From the NCBI RefSeq assembly GCF_016702655.1, contig NZ_JADJDO010000020.1, forward strand, positions 1 through 64,000: a stretch of 64,000 bases of DNA. The letters run 5' to 3'. This DNA comes from Ideonella sp. GTDB taxonomy: Bacteria; Pseudomonadota; Gammaproteobacteria; Burkholderiales; Burkholderiaceae_C. Positions 7,530-15,414 of the stretch are shown one piece after another (positions within the stretch are counted from its first letter, which is position 1; every line of letters begins with the position of its first letter). The translations under genes were made by a program, and so were the position numbers. The notes under the pieces were generated by a model, which saw nothing but the letters and a program-made list of their open reading frames with translations, did no database searches and had not been told where the DNA came from.

Positions 7530-8774
7530 TTGCGCACCTACAAGCGGGTGATCCTCACTCTTGGCGCCTCGCTATTGGCGGTCGGTGCGTTTCTTTTCGG
7601 CGCGGCAGCTTACAGTCAAAAGTACTGGCCGTTTGGCGGCCGCTTTGAGCTGCTCGATTTGGTCACGGCGCGCCTCCAGGGGCGCATCGCGAGAGCGACC
7701 GACCAATACGACAAGACGGAGATCGAGAGCGGCTACCACGACTTGGTCGTCGAGCGCTATCCATTGAAGTTTCGCGACTGGGGGCCGACCGGCCCGCTGC
7801 TGGTGCTTGGTCAAAGCGAGTTTCTGGTTGGCACGCGCTTGGGTGAGGTCTACCGGGTGGTGTTGAACAGTGGCCAGGCCGAAGAGACGCTGATTGGAAA
7901 GATCGCCGTCGACGAGAGCAATGAAACCTCCGCCGGCCTAAAGGACTTCTTGTTGACTGGCCCGCATAGGCTTCTTGCAACGGTGGTCACGTATCAGCCG
8001 TCGCGGGGCTGCTTCTCGATGCTGCTGCTGGAGTTCGAGTTCGACACAGCTGCCAAGAAGCTGGAACAAAGGCGCCAACTGCTGGAAACTCACCCTTGCG
8101 TCAAACCAGCGCTGAATCCGGAGCAAGGCGGACGCATGATCAAGTTCTCGGACGACTCGATCCTGGTTTCGGTGGGCGAAGGCCGCAAGCGGCTTGGTGG
8201 CCAGCTCGGCAAGATTCTGAAGGTTCAGCTCGCCGATGGTGCGGTGACTGATTTCGCCTCGGGAACCCGCAATGCGCAGGGCTTGTTTCTGGATGTCAAG
8301 AGCGGGCAGATCTTTGAAACAGAGCACGGGCCGCGAGGGGGCGACGAGTTCAATCTGATTCAGCAAGGCAAAGACTACGGCTGGCCGAAGGTGAGTTACG
8401 GCACCCCGTACGAAGGGGCCGAAGCCCCGCCCGTCAAGCCGGGCGAGATATCTGGCGACCATACGGGATACGAGCAACCGATATTCACCTTCATCCCGAG
8501 CATCGGCATCAGCAACCTCGTGCGCTACCCTGCCAACGGCAGTGAGTTTCCGCGCTGGCGAGACGATTTCCTCGTGGCTTCGCTGCGTGCCCAGTCCCTG
8601 TACCGTATGCGGCTTCTGGACGGGCGGATCATCTTTGCGGAGCCGATCGATATCGGCGAACGCATTCGGGATCTCGATGTCCTTCCGAACGGCGCCATCG
8701 TGTTGAAGACCGATACACCGCGGTTGGTGATCATCAGTCGTCGATCGGCAGATTCGGTTTCAACGCCGAAGTGA
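7530..8774 (+). CDS. PQQ-dependent aldose (glucose/sorbosone) dehydrogenase-like protein
   Basis: About 415 residues: an N-terminal membrane anchor (residues ~6-27), then a GSDH six-bladed propeller. The hallmark EHGPRGGDEFNLIQQGKDYGWP contains conserved residues of the PQQ/Ca site in soluble quinoprotein sugar dehydrogenases. It would oxidise sugars in the periplasm. TTG 7530 is preferred because GGAG at 7520-7523 is well spaced; an upstream TTG 7524 touches the GGAG. Its last 40 codons are duplicated at 10508-10630, and a YncD/PqqU-like receptor is the original convergent neighbour. The 236-bp gap upstream (7288-7523) shows no clear promoter. Electron acceptor and substrate unknown. Confidence 0.85.
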   Translation: MRTYKRVILTLGASLLAVGAFLFGAAAYSQKYWPFGGRFELLDLVTARLQGRIARATDQYDKTEIESGYHDLVVERYPLKFRDWGPTGPLLVLGQSEFLVGTRLGEVYRVVLNSGQAEETLIGKIAVDESNETSAGLKDFLLTGPHRLLATVVTYQPSRGCFSMLLLEFEFDTAAKKLEQRRQLLETHPCVKPALNPEQGGRMIKFSDDSILVSVGEGRKRLGGQLGKILKVQLADGAVTDFASGTRNAQGLFLDVKSGQIFETEHGPRGGDEFNLIQQGKDYGWPKVSYGTPYEGAEAPPVKPGEISGDHTGYEQPIFTFIPSIGISNLVRYPANGSEFPRWRDDFLVASLRAQSLYRMRLLDGRIIFAEPIDIGERIRDLDVLPNGAIVLKTDTPRLVIISRRSADSVSTPK

Positions 8775-8952
8775 TCTCGACCCACCTGCCGTCGACGCAC
8801 AGTTCGGAGCTAGCCGGCCAAAAAATGGGGCGAGAGAGCGGGGGGGGCCACGCGCTGCGGGGGGGCGGGGGGCCGGCCGGGGGCGGGGGGGGGATCAGAA
8901 CGGCGCCCGCCAGTGCGCTGCCAACAGCCATGTGCGGCCCGACGCGGTTTCG
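8652..8952. repeat. Left copy of long direct repeat (GSDH 3' end plus PqqU 3' end)
   Basis: 8652-8810 matches 10508-10660 at roughly 95 percent, and 8895-8952 matches 10666-10727 almost exactly. Between them the left copy carries an extra ~85-bp G-run segment. It is in direct orientation and flanks the segment with gmd fragments and mntA-hepT. The divergence argues against a simple assembly duplicate. Confidence 0.88.
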
Positions 8953-9181
8953 CTTCGAAGCGGTGCCGCCGGGATGTTGCCGGAGTGCGTTGCCGGCGCT
9001 CGGCGGACGCCCGCCGTCGTTCGCTCGGCCGGTCAGGCAGGTGGGGCCGGGTCGCGCCGCGAGCAGCGCCTCAGCGCCGCCCCAGCCAGCGCCATCCTGG
9101 GCGCATAACTGCTGGCCACCGCGCGCCCACATCGGTCGCCCCGCCCGCAGCCGCCGGCGTTGCCCGCCCGCGCGTCAGTCG
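8811..9181. other. Low-complexity G-run stretch and unassignable sequence
   Basis: 8840-8893 contains G runs of 8, 7, 6, 5 and 9 separated by one or a few bases. 8953-9181 is GC-rich with no recognisable gene on either strand. Frames open here encode low-complexity Gly/Pro/Arg peptides. This may be a damaged junction or poor sequence. Confidence 0.6.
8895..8952 (-). pseudogene. C-terminal remnant of the PqqU-like receptor
   Basis: Read on the minus strand it encodes ETASGRTWLLAAHWRAPF and a stop, the same as the end of the intact receptor at 10666. It is part of the left direct-repeat copy. Confidence 0.85.
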
Positions 9182-9224
9182 GTTTGCGCTGAAACGGGTT
9201 TTGCAGGACCGACGAGGCAGACGC

Positions 9225-9368
9225 AATCCTGCAGGCCGAGCGCGATGCGCGCGATGGCGCGCGTGATCTTGCGCGTGACGAAGGTCTCGCCGCGCACCGG
9301 GCTCTCGTGGTTGAAGAGGATGCCGTTGCAGGCATACATGCCGTAGGCCTCGCGGTAGTTCGCCACTC
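9225..9368 (-). pseudogene. gmd: GDP-mannose 4,6-dehydratase, internal fragment
   Basis: Encodes NYREAYGMYACNGILFNHES and on through VTRKITRAIARIALGLQDC, a highly conserved internal stretch of Gmd, which makes the precursor used by fcl. Homology starts right after the hepT stop codon (9371) and fades after LQDC near 9225. No catalytic N-terminal half is present in the window. Confidence 0.88.
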
Positions 9369-9370
9369 CA

Positions 9371-9862
9371 TCAGCCCTGCGCGTTGCGACGATCGATTTC
9401 GGCTCGCATCGCCGAGGCCGCAGTCGCGAGCAAGGGCACGCCTTCGTGCGCGGCGTTCAATGCGTCAGCCAGCACGGCAAGATCTTCGACGTATTCGTGG
9501 ATCATCTGATTGCGCATGCGGCGCAGCTCCAACCATGCAGTTCCGTTGCCGATCCAGCCCCGCCGTTCGGCGGCATTGAGGTTGTCGATGAACGGCCCTG
9601 GCAGCTCGCCGAGCCAGCGCAGCAGGGCTGGCAGCAACTTGTCGGCAAGCGTGTCTTGCAGCCTGGCAAAGCGGGCCACGAATGCGTCGACCCGCTCGGC
9701 CAGCAGCGCGTCGGCAGCCAGGCTCGATGCGCGCTCCGGTGTCATCGGCAGCGCGAACAGGCGCCGGTCGGTCTCGTTGAGGTAGGCCGCTTCGCGCTCG
9801 ACGACGCGCGCGAGAAAGAGTACACGCTCGCGTTCAGCGCCGAAACCCGGTTGCGCGATCAC
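9371..9862 (-). CDS. hepT: HepT-like HEPN toxin
   Basis: 163 residues, mainly helical. The HEPN motif R117-N-Q-M-I-H122 is followed by E-Y124, that is RxxxxHxY. In HepT this pattern is the RNase centre and the Tyr is the target for AMPylation by MntA. The start overlaps the mntA stop by ATGA (9859-9862), the usual arrangement of a coupled antitoxin-toxin pair. It ends three bases before a gmd fragment. Toxicity not shown. Confidence 0.85.
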   Translation of the reverse strand: MIAQPGFGAERERVLFLARVVEREAAYLNETDRRLFALPMTPERASSLAADALLAERVDAFVARFARLQDTLADKLLPALLRWLGELPGPFIDNLNAAERRGWIGNGTAWLELRRMRNQMIHEYVEDLAVLADALNAAHEGVPLLATAASAMRAEIDRRNAQG

Positions 9863-10161
9863 GACAGCAGAATTCCAGTGGACCTGGCGGCGCGATGCAC
9901 AGGCAACTGCTTCAAGTTTGGCGCCTGCAAGAGCAGGTCGATGCGGCGTTCGCCCAGTTCCATTTCGAGCCGGGCACCGATGGCCGCCATCAGCCGGGCT
10001 GGCTGCTCTACTGGAAGGTCGGATTCCACCATCAGGTCCAGGTCGCCGCCGCGTGCGCTGTCATCGGTGCGCGAGCCGAAGAGCCAGACCCGGCCACGTG
10101 CTTGCGTGAGGCTGCTTACCACTCTGAGGATGGTGTCGCGCTCGTAGGTGGTCAGGCGCAT
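9859..10161 (-). CDS. mntA: MntA-like nucleotidyltransferase antitoxin
   Basis: 100 residues from ATG 10161 (MRLTTYERD), the start chosen by analogy with the other MNT gene. The nucleotidyltransferase signature is G29-S30 ... D40-L-D42 (GSRTDDSARGGDLDL). It is expected to AMPylate the tyrosine of the overlapping HepT. A longer in-frame start at 10212 has no support. The pair is wedged between two non-contiguous gmd fragments. Confidence 0.85.
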   Translation of the reverse strand: MRLTTYERDTILRVVSSLTQARGRVWLFGSRTDDSARGGDLDLMVESDLPVEQPARLMAAIGARLEMELGERRIDLLLQAPNLKQLPVHRAARSTGILLS

Positions 10162-10278
10162 GGCGCAGAGTGTAACGGCGAGAAGCGACTTTCCCGTGGA
10201 TGACTTTCCCATTGGGGCGTGGCGTGGCGTGAGAGCAGAGCGCCATCTTCACCGCACCTGGCCAACCGGCGGACGCAG

Positions 10279-10498
10279 TCATTCGTGGTTGTCGTCGGCC
10301 CGGAATCCCGCCAGCTTGACCATGCTGTCGCGCTTGGCAGTGCTGTAGTCGCAATCGACCATCTCCCGCACCAGTTCCTCGAAGCCCGTCGCGGGCGTCC
10401 AGCCCAGCTTGGCCTTTGCCTTGCTCGGGTCACCGAGCAGCGGCTCGACCTCGGTCGGCCGGAAGTAGCGCGGATAGACGCGGGTCTTCTTTACGGAG
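10279..10498 (-). pseudogene. gmd: GDP-mannose 4,6-dehydratase, C-terminal fragment
   Basis: Encodes YPRYFRPTEVEPLLGDPSKA followed by the conserved GWTP region and ends at TGA 10279-10281. On the minus strand it lies upstream of the internal fragment at 9.2-9.37 kb, the reverse of the order in a real gene, so it cannot be repaired by excising mntA-hepT. The fragment ends at the right direct repeat (10508). Confidence 0.88.
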
Positions 10499-10507
10499 CC
10501 CACCCAC

Positions 10508-10630
10508 ATCGGCGAACGCATTCGGGATCTCGATGTCCTTCCGAACGGTGCCATCGTGCTGAAGACCGATACACCGCGGTTGGTGATCATCAGTCGTCGA
10601 TCGGCAGATTCGGCTTCAACGCCGAAGTGA
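10508..10630 (+). pseudogene. 3' remnant of the GSDH-type dehydrogenase
   Basis: 40 codons from IGERIRDLDVLPNG to STPK and a stop, nearly the same as the end of the intact gene at 8774. There is no start. Confidence 0.88.
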
Positions 10631-10727
10631 TCCTGACCCACTTGACGTTGACGCACGGTTCGGCGTTAGAACGGCGCCCGCCAGTGCGCTGCCAACAGCC
10701 ATGTGCGGCCCGACGCGGTTTCGAAGT
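10508..10727. repeat. Right copy of long direct repeat (GSDH 3' end plus PqqU 3' end)
   Basis: Counterpart of 8652-8952, lacking the G-run insert. It keeps the compact convergent junction: dehydrogenase stop at 10628-10630 and receptor stop at 10666-10668, 35 bases apart. This is probably the ancestral junction. Confidence 0.88.
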
Positions 10728-12781
10728 AGCGCCCGTTGACGTCGTTCACGATCACTGAACCTGCGTAGCGCAGGCCGCTGATGTTGTCGAGCCTCGCCAG
10801 CAGCGACAGCGTTCCCGGGCCGATGGCGAAGGTGCGGCTCGCACGCAGCGCGCCAACCCAGGCGGTGGACGAAAAGTCGCTGTTGCGGTCGTTGACCGGC
10901 ATGTCGCCCTGCAGGCGCACTTCGGCGGCGAGTTCGGTGCTGTCAAACGCCTGCCAGGCCAGGGCCGCGAAGGCGCTCTGCGCCATCGTGCCGGCGATGC
11001 GGTTGCCGGCCGGCACCGTGGAGCGGTCGGCGGGCGTGGAGCAGGGCACGGCGGTGCAGGTCTCGAAGCCGTCGCGGTAGGTGGCGTCCAGGTAGGTCAG
11101 TGCCATCTGCGCCCGCCAGGCGGGGGCGATCTGCCAGCGCAGGCCGAGCTCGGCGCCGCTGCGCCGCGTGCGGCCGACGTTCTGGAAGGTGGAGCGCCCG
11201 CCGGCGCTGGTGAGTACGCCGATCTCGTCACTCGTGTTGGCGCGAAAGACCGCTGCGTCCAGCGCCAGGCCGAGGGCGGCATCGCGCCACTTGGCGCCGA
11301 TCTCGAACTGCTTGCTCGTCTGCGGCTGCAGCGATGTGTTCAGGCCCGGCTCGCCGTCGGGGCGGTAGGCCAGCTCGCCCAGCGTCGGCGACTCGAAGCC
11401 CTTGCCGGCGCTGACGTAGAGGTTGAGGTCCGGCGCCGGCATCCACTGCAGCGCCACGACCGGGGTGGTGTAGTGGTACGAGAGCGACCCCGAGTCGTCG
11501 CCATTCGCGAGGTACTCGTCCTGGGTCGTGATGTTCAGGCGCCCGCTGCGAAGGCCGAGACTGGCCGTGAGCGACGGGCCGAACTCGACCTCGCCCTGCG
11601 CGTAGAGATCGCTCGTGCGCATGCTGTTGGTTTCCTGCCGGCGCAGCTTGCCGGTCACGCCGAGCGTCGGGTCGCCGGCGCTGCCGCTGAAATTTTCGTA
11701 ACCGCGCCGATCCTCGCCCTGGCGCTCGGTGACGACGCCGGCTGTCAGCGCCGCACGCTCCCAGCGCCAGCTGAGCCGCGCGTCGACGCCGGAGTAGCTG
11801 CGCCCGAAGTCGATCACGCCGCCCGGATGGCGCGGGTTGCCCTGGGCAGCCACGGGAATCGACTGCCACTGCGTCACGTCGCGCTGCCCGTAGTAGAGCG
11901 TGACGGCGCTCGCGCGCAGCGCGCCAGCCTCTTCGAAGCGGTGCCGCCAGGTGCCGCCGAGTTGCGTTTGCGCGCTCGTCTTGCGCGTGTCGAACAGCGT
12001 CGCCTGGGGGGCTGTCTGGTACGGATCTTCATCGAACTGCTGGCGCGTCAGGCCGAGCGGGTCTTGCGCCGGCTGGTCGACGCTGTTCAGCAGTACGGTC
12101 AGCGTGTCGTTGCTGCCCAGCCAGCCGAGGCGGATGTTGCCGAGGGTGCGTTGCGCCTCGCTGTGCGGGCGCACGCCGTCGGTCTCGAACCGGCTCAGCT
12201 GGGCGCGAATGTTCCAGCCGCCCGCGAGCGGCGACTCGATGCCCAGGCGCGCCTGCCAGGTGCCGTTGCTGCCGACGTCGCCGTCGATCGCATAAGTGCT
12301 TGCTACCGGCGCTGCGCTCACCAGCGAGATCACACCGCCCGAACTGCTGCCGTAGAGCGCCGAGAACGGGCCGCGCAGCACCTCGATGCGTTGCGCGCCG
12401 GCGATGTCGAAGTTCGACACCTGGCCCTGGCCGTCGGGCATGGTAGCCGGGATGCCGTCGGTGTACAGGCGCAGGCCGCGGATGCCGAAGGTCGAGCGCG
12501 CACCGAAGCCGCGCGAGCTGATCTGCAAGTCCTGCGCATAGTTGTTGCGCAGGTTCACCACCAGCCCAGGCACGCGGTTCAGCGTCTCGGACAAGTTGAC
12601 CATGAGGCCGCCTTCGCGCAATTCCTGCGCATCGACGACGCCCACCGAGAACGGCGTCTCCATGGCGCGGCGCTCGGCGCCGTTGCCACTGACGACCACC
12701 GGGTCGAGCCGCGCCGGCGCCTGCTGGGCGCGCGCCGGCGCCAACGCGGCGGCGAGCACCAGCGCAGCCAACACCCACTTT
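10666..12781 (-). CDS. pqqU: TonB-dependent receptor of the YncD/PqqU type
   Basis: An outer-membrane 22-strand receptor. It has a signal peptide (KWVLAALVLAAALAPARAQ), TonB box (LDPVVVSG), plug with SSRGFGARSTFGIRGLRLYT and GIPATMPDGQGQVSNFD, and a barrel with GKGFESPTLGELAYRPD, GNRIAG and a terminal Phe. These blocks agree closely with remembered E. coli YncD, now PqqU, the PQQ uptake receptor. The native start codon is missing: the frame continues upstream into palindromic copy 4 (QIKDLTP at the N-terminus), and the only start lies beyond it at 12861. The sugar dehydrogenase convergent to it would be a natural PQQ user. Confidence 0.85.
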
Positions 12782-12859
12782 GGGGTCAGGTCTTTAATTT
12801 GAAGGTGCGCTGCACAGGAGTCGCAGGTTTGTGGGGGTTCAAATTCAAGACCTGACCCC
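12782..12859. repeat. Palindromic boundary element, copy 4
   Basis: Arms at 12782-12803 and 12838-12859 (one change in the right arm) with a 34-bp spacer. It lies between manC, whose TAG stop abuts it at 12862, and the receptor gene, whose start it has replaced. Confidence 0.9.
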
Positions 12860-12861
12860 AT

Positions 12862-14307
12862 CTAATTTCTTCCATAGGTGTCCTCGTAGCGCACGATGTC
12901 GTCCTCGCCCAGGTAGCTGCCCGACTGCACCTCGATGATCTCGAGCGGCACCTTGCCGGGGTTGGCCAGGCGATGGATCTGGCCGAGCGGGATGTAGGTG
13001 CTCTGGTTCTCGGTGAGCAGGGTCACCTGATCGCCGTTGGTGATTTCGGCGGTGCCGCTGACGACGATCCAGTGTTCGGCGCGGTGGTGGTGCTTCTGCA
13101 GGCTCAGGCTCGCGCCGGGCTTGACCAGGATGCGCTTGACCTGGAAGCGCGCGCCGTGGTCGATGCTGTCGTACCAGCCCCAGGGCCGGTGAACCTTTCG
13201 GTGCAGCTCGTGCTCGCCGCGCTGCGCGCTGCCGAGCGCGCCGACGATCTTCTTCACGTCCTGGCTCGTGGCGCGGTCGCTCACCAGCACCGCGTCGGCG
13301 GTCTCGACGACGACGACATCACGCAGGCCCACCACGCTGACGAGCCGGCTCGTCGCATGCACCAGCGAGTCGCGGCTGTCCGAGAACAGCACGTCGCCGC
13401 TGCCCGCGTTGCCCTGCGCGTCCTTGTCCGACACCTGCCAGACGGCGTCCCACGCGCCCAGGTCGTTCCAGCCGGCGGCGAGCGGCAGCATGCGCAGGTC
13501 GATGCCGGTATCGGCCTGCGTGCCGGGGCACTTCTCCATCACCGCGTAGTCGATCGACTCGGCCGGGATCGCGGCAAACTCGGCCTTGCCCGGGCGCACG
13601 AAGGCAGCGTCGGTCGAGCGTGCGTCGAAGGCGGCGCGTGTCGCGGCGGCGATGTCGGGCCTGAAGCGCGCCAGCGCGGCGAGCCAGGTCGACGCGCGCA
13701 GCACGAACATGCCGCCGTTCCAGAAGTAGCCGCCGGCGTCCAGATAGCGCTGCGCGGTCTGGGCGTCGGGCTTCTCGACGAAGCGTGCTACCGGCGGCGC
13801 CTCGTCGCTCCCGGTGGCGTGGATGTAGCCGAACCCGGTTTCAGGCCGGTCGGGCGCGATGCCCAGGATCACGATCCGGCCTTCGCCGGCGGCGAGTTGC
13901 ACGGCGCGGCGCAGCGCGGCGGTGAAGGCCGGTACGTCGGTCACCGTCTGGTCGGCGGGCGTCATCACCAGCACCGGGTCGCTGCCGTCGGCAACCGCCT
14001 GCAGCGCCGCGAAGGTGAGCGCAGGTGCGGTGTTGCGGCCCACAGGCTCCAACACCACCGCGCCGGGCTCGACGCCGATCTCGCGCAGCTGGTCGAGAAT
14101 CAGGAAGCGATGCTCCTCGTTGCCCACCACCAGCGGCGCGGCGACCTCAAGACCCTCGCCCGCGAGGCCTTGCATGCGCTGCGCCGCCTGCTGCAGCAGG
14201 CTCGTGCTGCCCGACAGCACCAAGAATTGCTTCGGGTAGCCCGCGCGCGACAGCGGCCATAGCCGCGTGCCGGAGCCGCCGGCCATGATGACGGGTTGTA
14301 CTTTCAT
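12862..14307 (-). CDS. manC: Mannose-1-phosphate guanylyltransferase / mannose-6-phosphate isomerase
   Basis: 481 residues, the bifunctional type-II PMI family. The nucleotidyltransferase motif MAGGSGTRLWPLSR opens the protein, FVEKPD follows near residue 170, and a cupin isomerase domain fills the last ~120 residues (HHHRAEHWIVVSG, IPLGQIHRL). It supplies GDP-mannose, the substrate of Gmd/Fcl. The ATG at 14307 touches palindromic copy 5, so there is no native leader; TAG touches copy 4. Confidence 0.95.
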   Translation of the reverse strand: MKVQPVIMAGGSGTRLWPLSRAGYPKQFLVLSGSTSLLQQAAQRMQGLAGEGLEVAAPLVVGNEEHRFLILDQLREIGVEPGAVVLEPVGRNTAPALTFAALQAVADGSDPVLVMTPADQTVTDVPAFTAALRRAVQLAAGEGRIVILGIAPDRPETGFGYIHATGSDEAPPVARFVEKPDAQTAQRYLDAGGYFWNGGMFVLRASTWLAALARFRPDIAAATRAAFDARSTDAAFVRPGKAEFAAIPAESIDYAVMEKCPGTQADTGIDLRMLPLAAGWNDLGAWDAVWQVSDKDAQGNAGSGDVLFSDSRDSLVHATSRLVSVVGLRDVVVVETADAVLVSDRATSQDVKKIVGALGSAQRGEHELHRKVHRPWGWYDSIDHGARFQVKRILVKPGASLSLQKHHHRAEHWIVVSGTAEITNGDQVTLLTENQSTYIPLGQIHRLANPGKVPLEIIEVQSGSYLGEDDIVRYEDTYGRN

Positions 14308-14381
14308 GGGGTCAGGTCTTGAATTTGAAGTCCTTGTCCTCCGAATCGAACGGAGGGGGTTAAAAGTAAAGACCTGACCCC
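14308..14381. repeat. Palindromic boundary element, copy 5
   Basis: Arms at 14308-14329 and 14360-14381 carry paired variant bases, with a 30-bp spacer. The element fills the whole gap between the galE stop (TGA, 14383-14385) and the manC ATG (14305-14307). Confidence 0.88.
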
Positions 14382-14382
14382 A

Positions 14383-15414
14383 TCACTTTTCGTAGCCGCT
14401 GGGGTTGTGGGTCTGCCAGCGCCAGCTGTCTTCGCACATGCGCGCGAGGTCGAGGCGGGCTTGCCAGTGCAGGCGTTTGCGGGCGAGGGTGGGGTCGGCG
14501 TAGCAGGCGGCGATGTCGCCCGGCCGGCGTGGCGCGAAGGCGTAGGGCACGGGCCGGCCGCTCGCGCGCTCGTAGGCGCGCACGACGTCGAGCACGCTGT
14601 AGCCCTGGCCGGTGCCGAGGTTGACGGTCAGGCTCTCGCGCGTCGCGAGCAGGTGGGCGAGGGCGGCGACGTGCCCTTCGGCGAGGTCGGTCACGTGGAT
14701 GTAGTCGCGCACGCCGGTGCCGTCGGGGGTGGGGTAGTCGTTGCCGAACACCTGCAACTGCGCCCGCCGGCCGACCGCGACCTGCGCCACATAGGGCATC
14801 AGGTTGTTGGGCGTGCCGCGCGGGTCTTCGCCGATCAGGCCGCTCTCGTGCGCGCCCACCGGGTTGAAGTAGCGCAGGCTGGCGATCGCCCACGACGCGT
14901 CGGCTGCGTTCAGGTCGCGCAGGATCTGCTCGCTCATCAGCTTGGTCGCGCCGTAGGGGTTGGTTGCTGCGAGCGGCGCGTCTTCGGTGATCGGCAGCCG
15001 ATCGGGGCTGCCGTAAACAGTGGCGCTCGAACTGAAGACGAAGGTTTGGCAGGCGTGGCGCTGCATCGCCTGGCAGACCGCGATCAGCCCGCCCAGGTTG
15101 TTGGCGTAGTAGTCGAGTGGCCGGCTGGTGCTCTCGCCGACCGCCTTGAACGCGGCGAAGTGGACCACCGCGTCGATGCGCTGGCGCGCAAAAACGCGCT
15201 CGAGCGCGGCGGCGTCGCACACGTTGCCGCGCTCGAACGCCGGCTCGCTGCCCGAGAGCCTGCGCAGGCGGTTCAGCACTTCGGGCGAGCTGTTCGAGAA
15301 GTCGTCGATGCCGACCACCGCGTAGCCCGCAGCCAGCAGCGCGAGCCAGGTGTGCGACGCGATGTAGCCGGTGGCGCCGGTGAGCAGGATGGTGGCGCTT
15401 CCTCGCCCGGTCAT
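14383..15414 (-). CDS. galE: UDP-glucose 4-epimerase
   Basis: 343 residues, extended SDR. It has Rossmann GATGYIAS near residue 13, SSSATVYG and catalytic YGATK (about residue 155), and the C-terminal GDIAACYADP region of GalE. It interconverts UDP-glucose and UDP-galactose for polysaccharide. The start overlaps the stop of the upstream barrel gene by ATGA (15411-15414), so the two are translationally coupled; the stop abuts palindromic copy 5. Confidence 0.94.
   Translation of the reverse strand: MTGRGSATILLTGATGYIASHTWLALLAAGYAVVGIDDFSNSSPEVLNRLRRLSGSEPAFERGNVCDAAALERVFARQRIDAVVHFAAFKAVGESTSRPLDYYANNLGGLIAVCQAMQRHACQTFVFSSSATVYGSPDRLPITEDAPLAATNPYGATKLMSEQILRDLNAADASWAIASLRYFNPVGAHESGLIGEDPRGTPNNLMPYVAQVAVGRRAQLQVFGNDYPTPDGTGVRDYIHVTDLAEGHVAALAHLLATRESLTVNLGTGQGYSVLDVVRAYERASGRPVPYAFAPRRPGDIAACYADPTLARKRLHWQARLDLARMCEDSWRWQTHNPSGYEK

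Noticed and set aside
8771..9346. A 191-codon plus-strand frame through the G runs
   Set aside because: Made of Gly/Arg/Pro low complexity and the antisense of receptor and gmd remnants; no gene signals.
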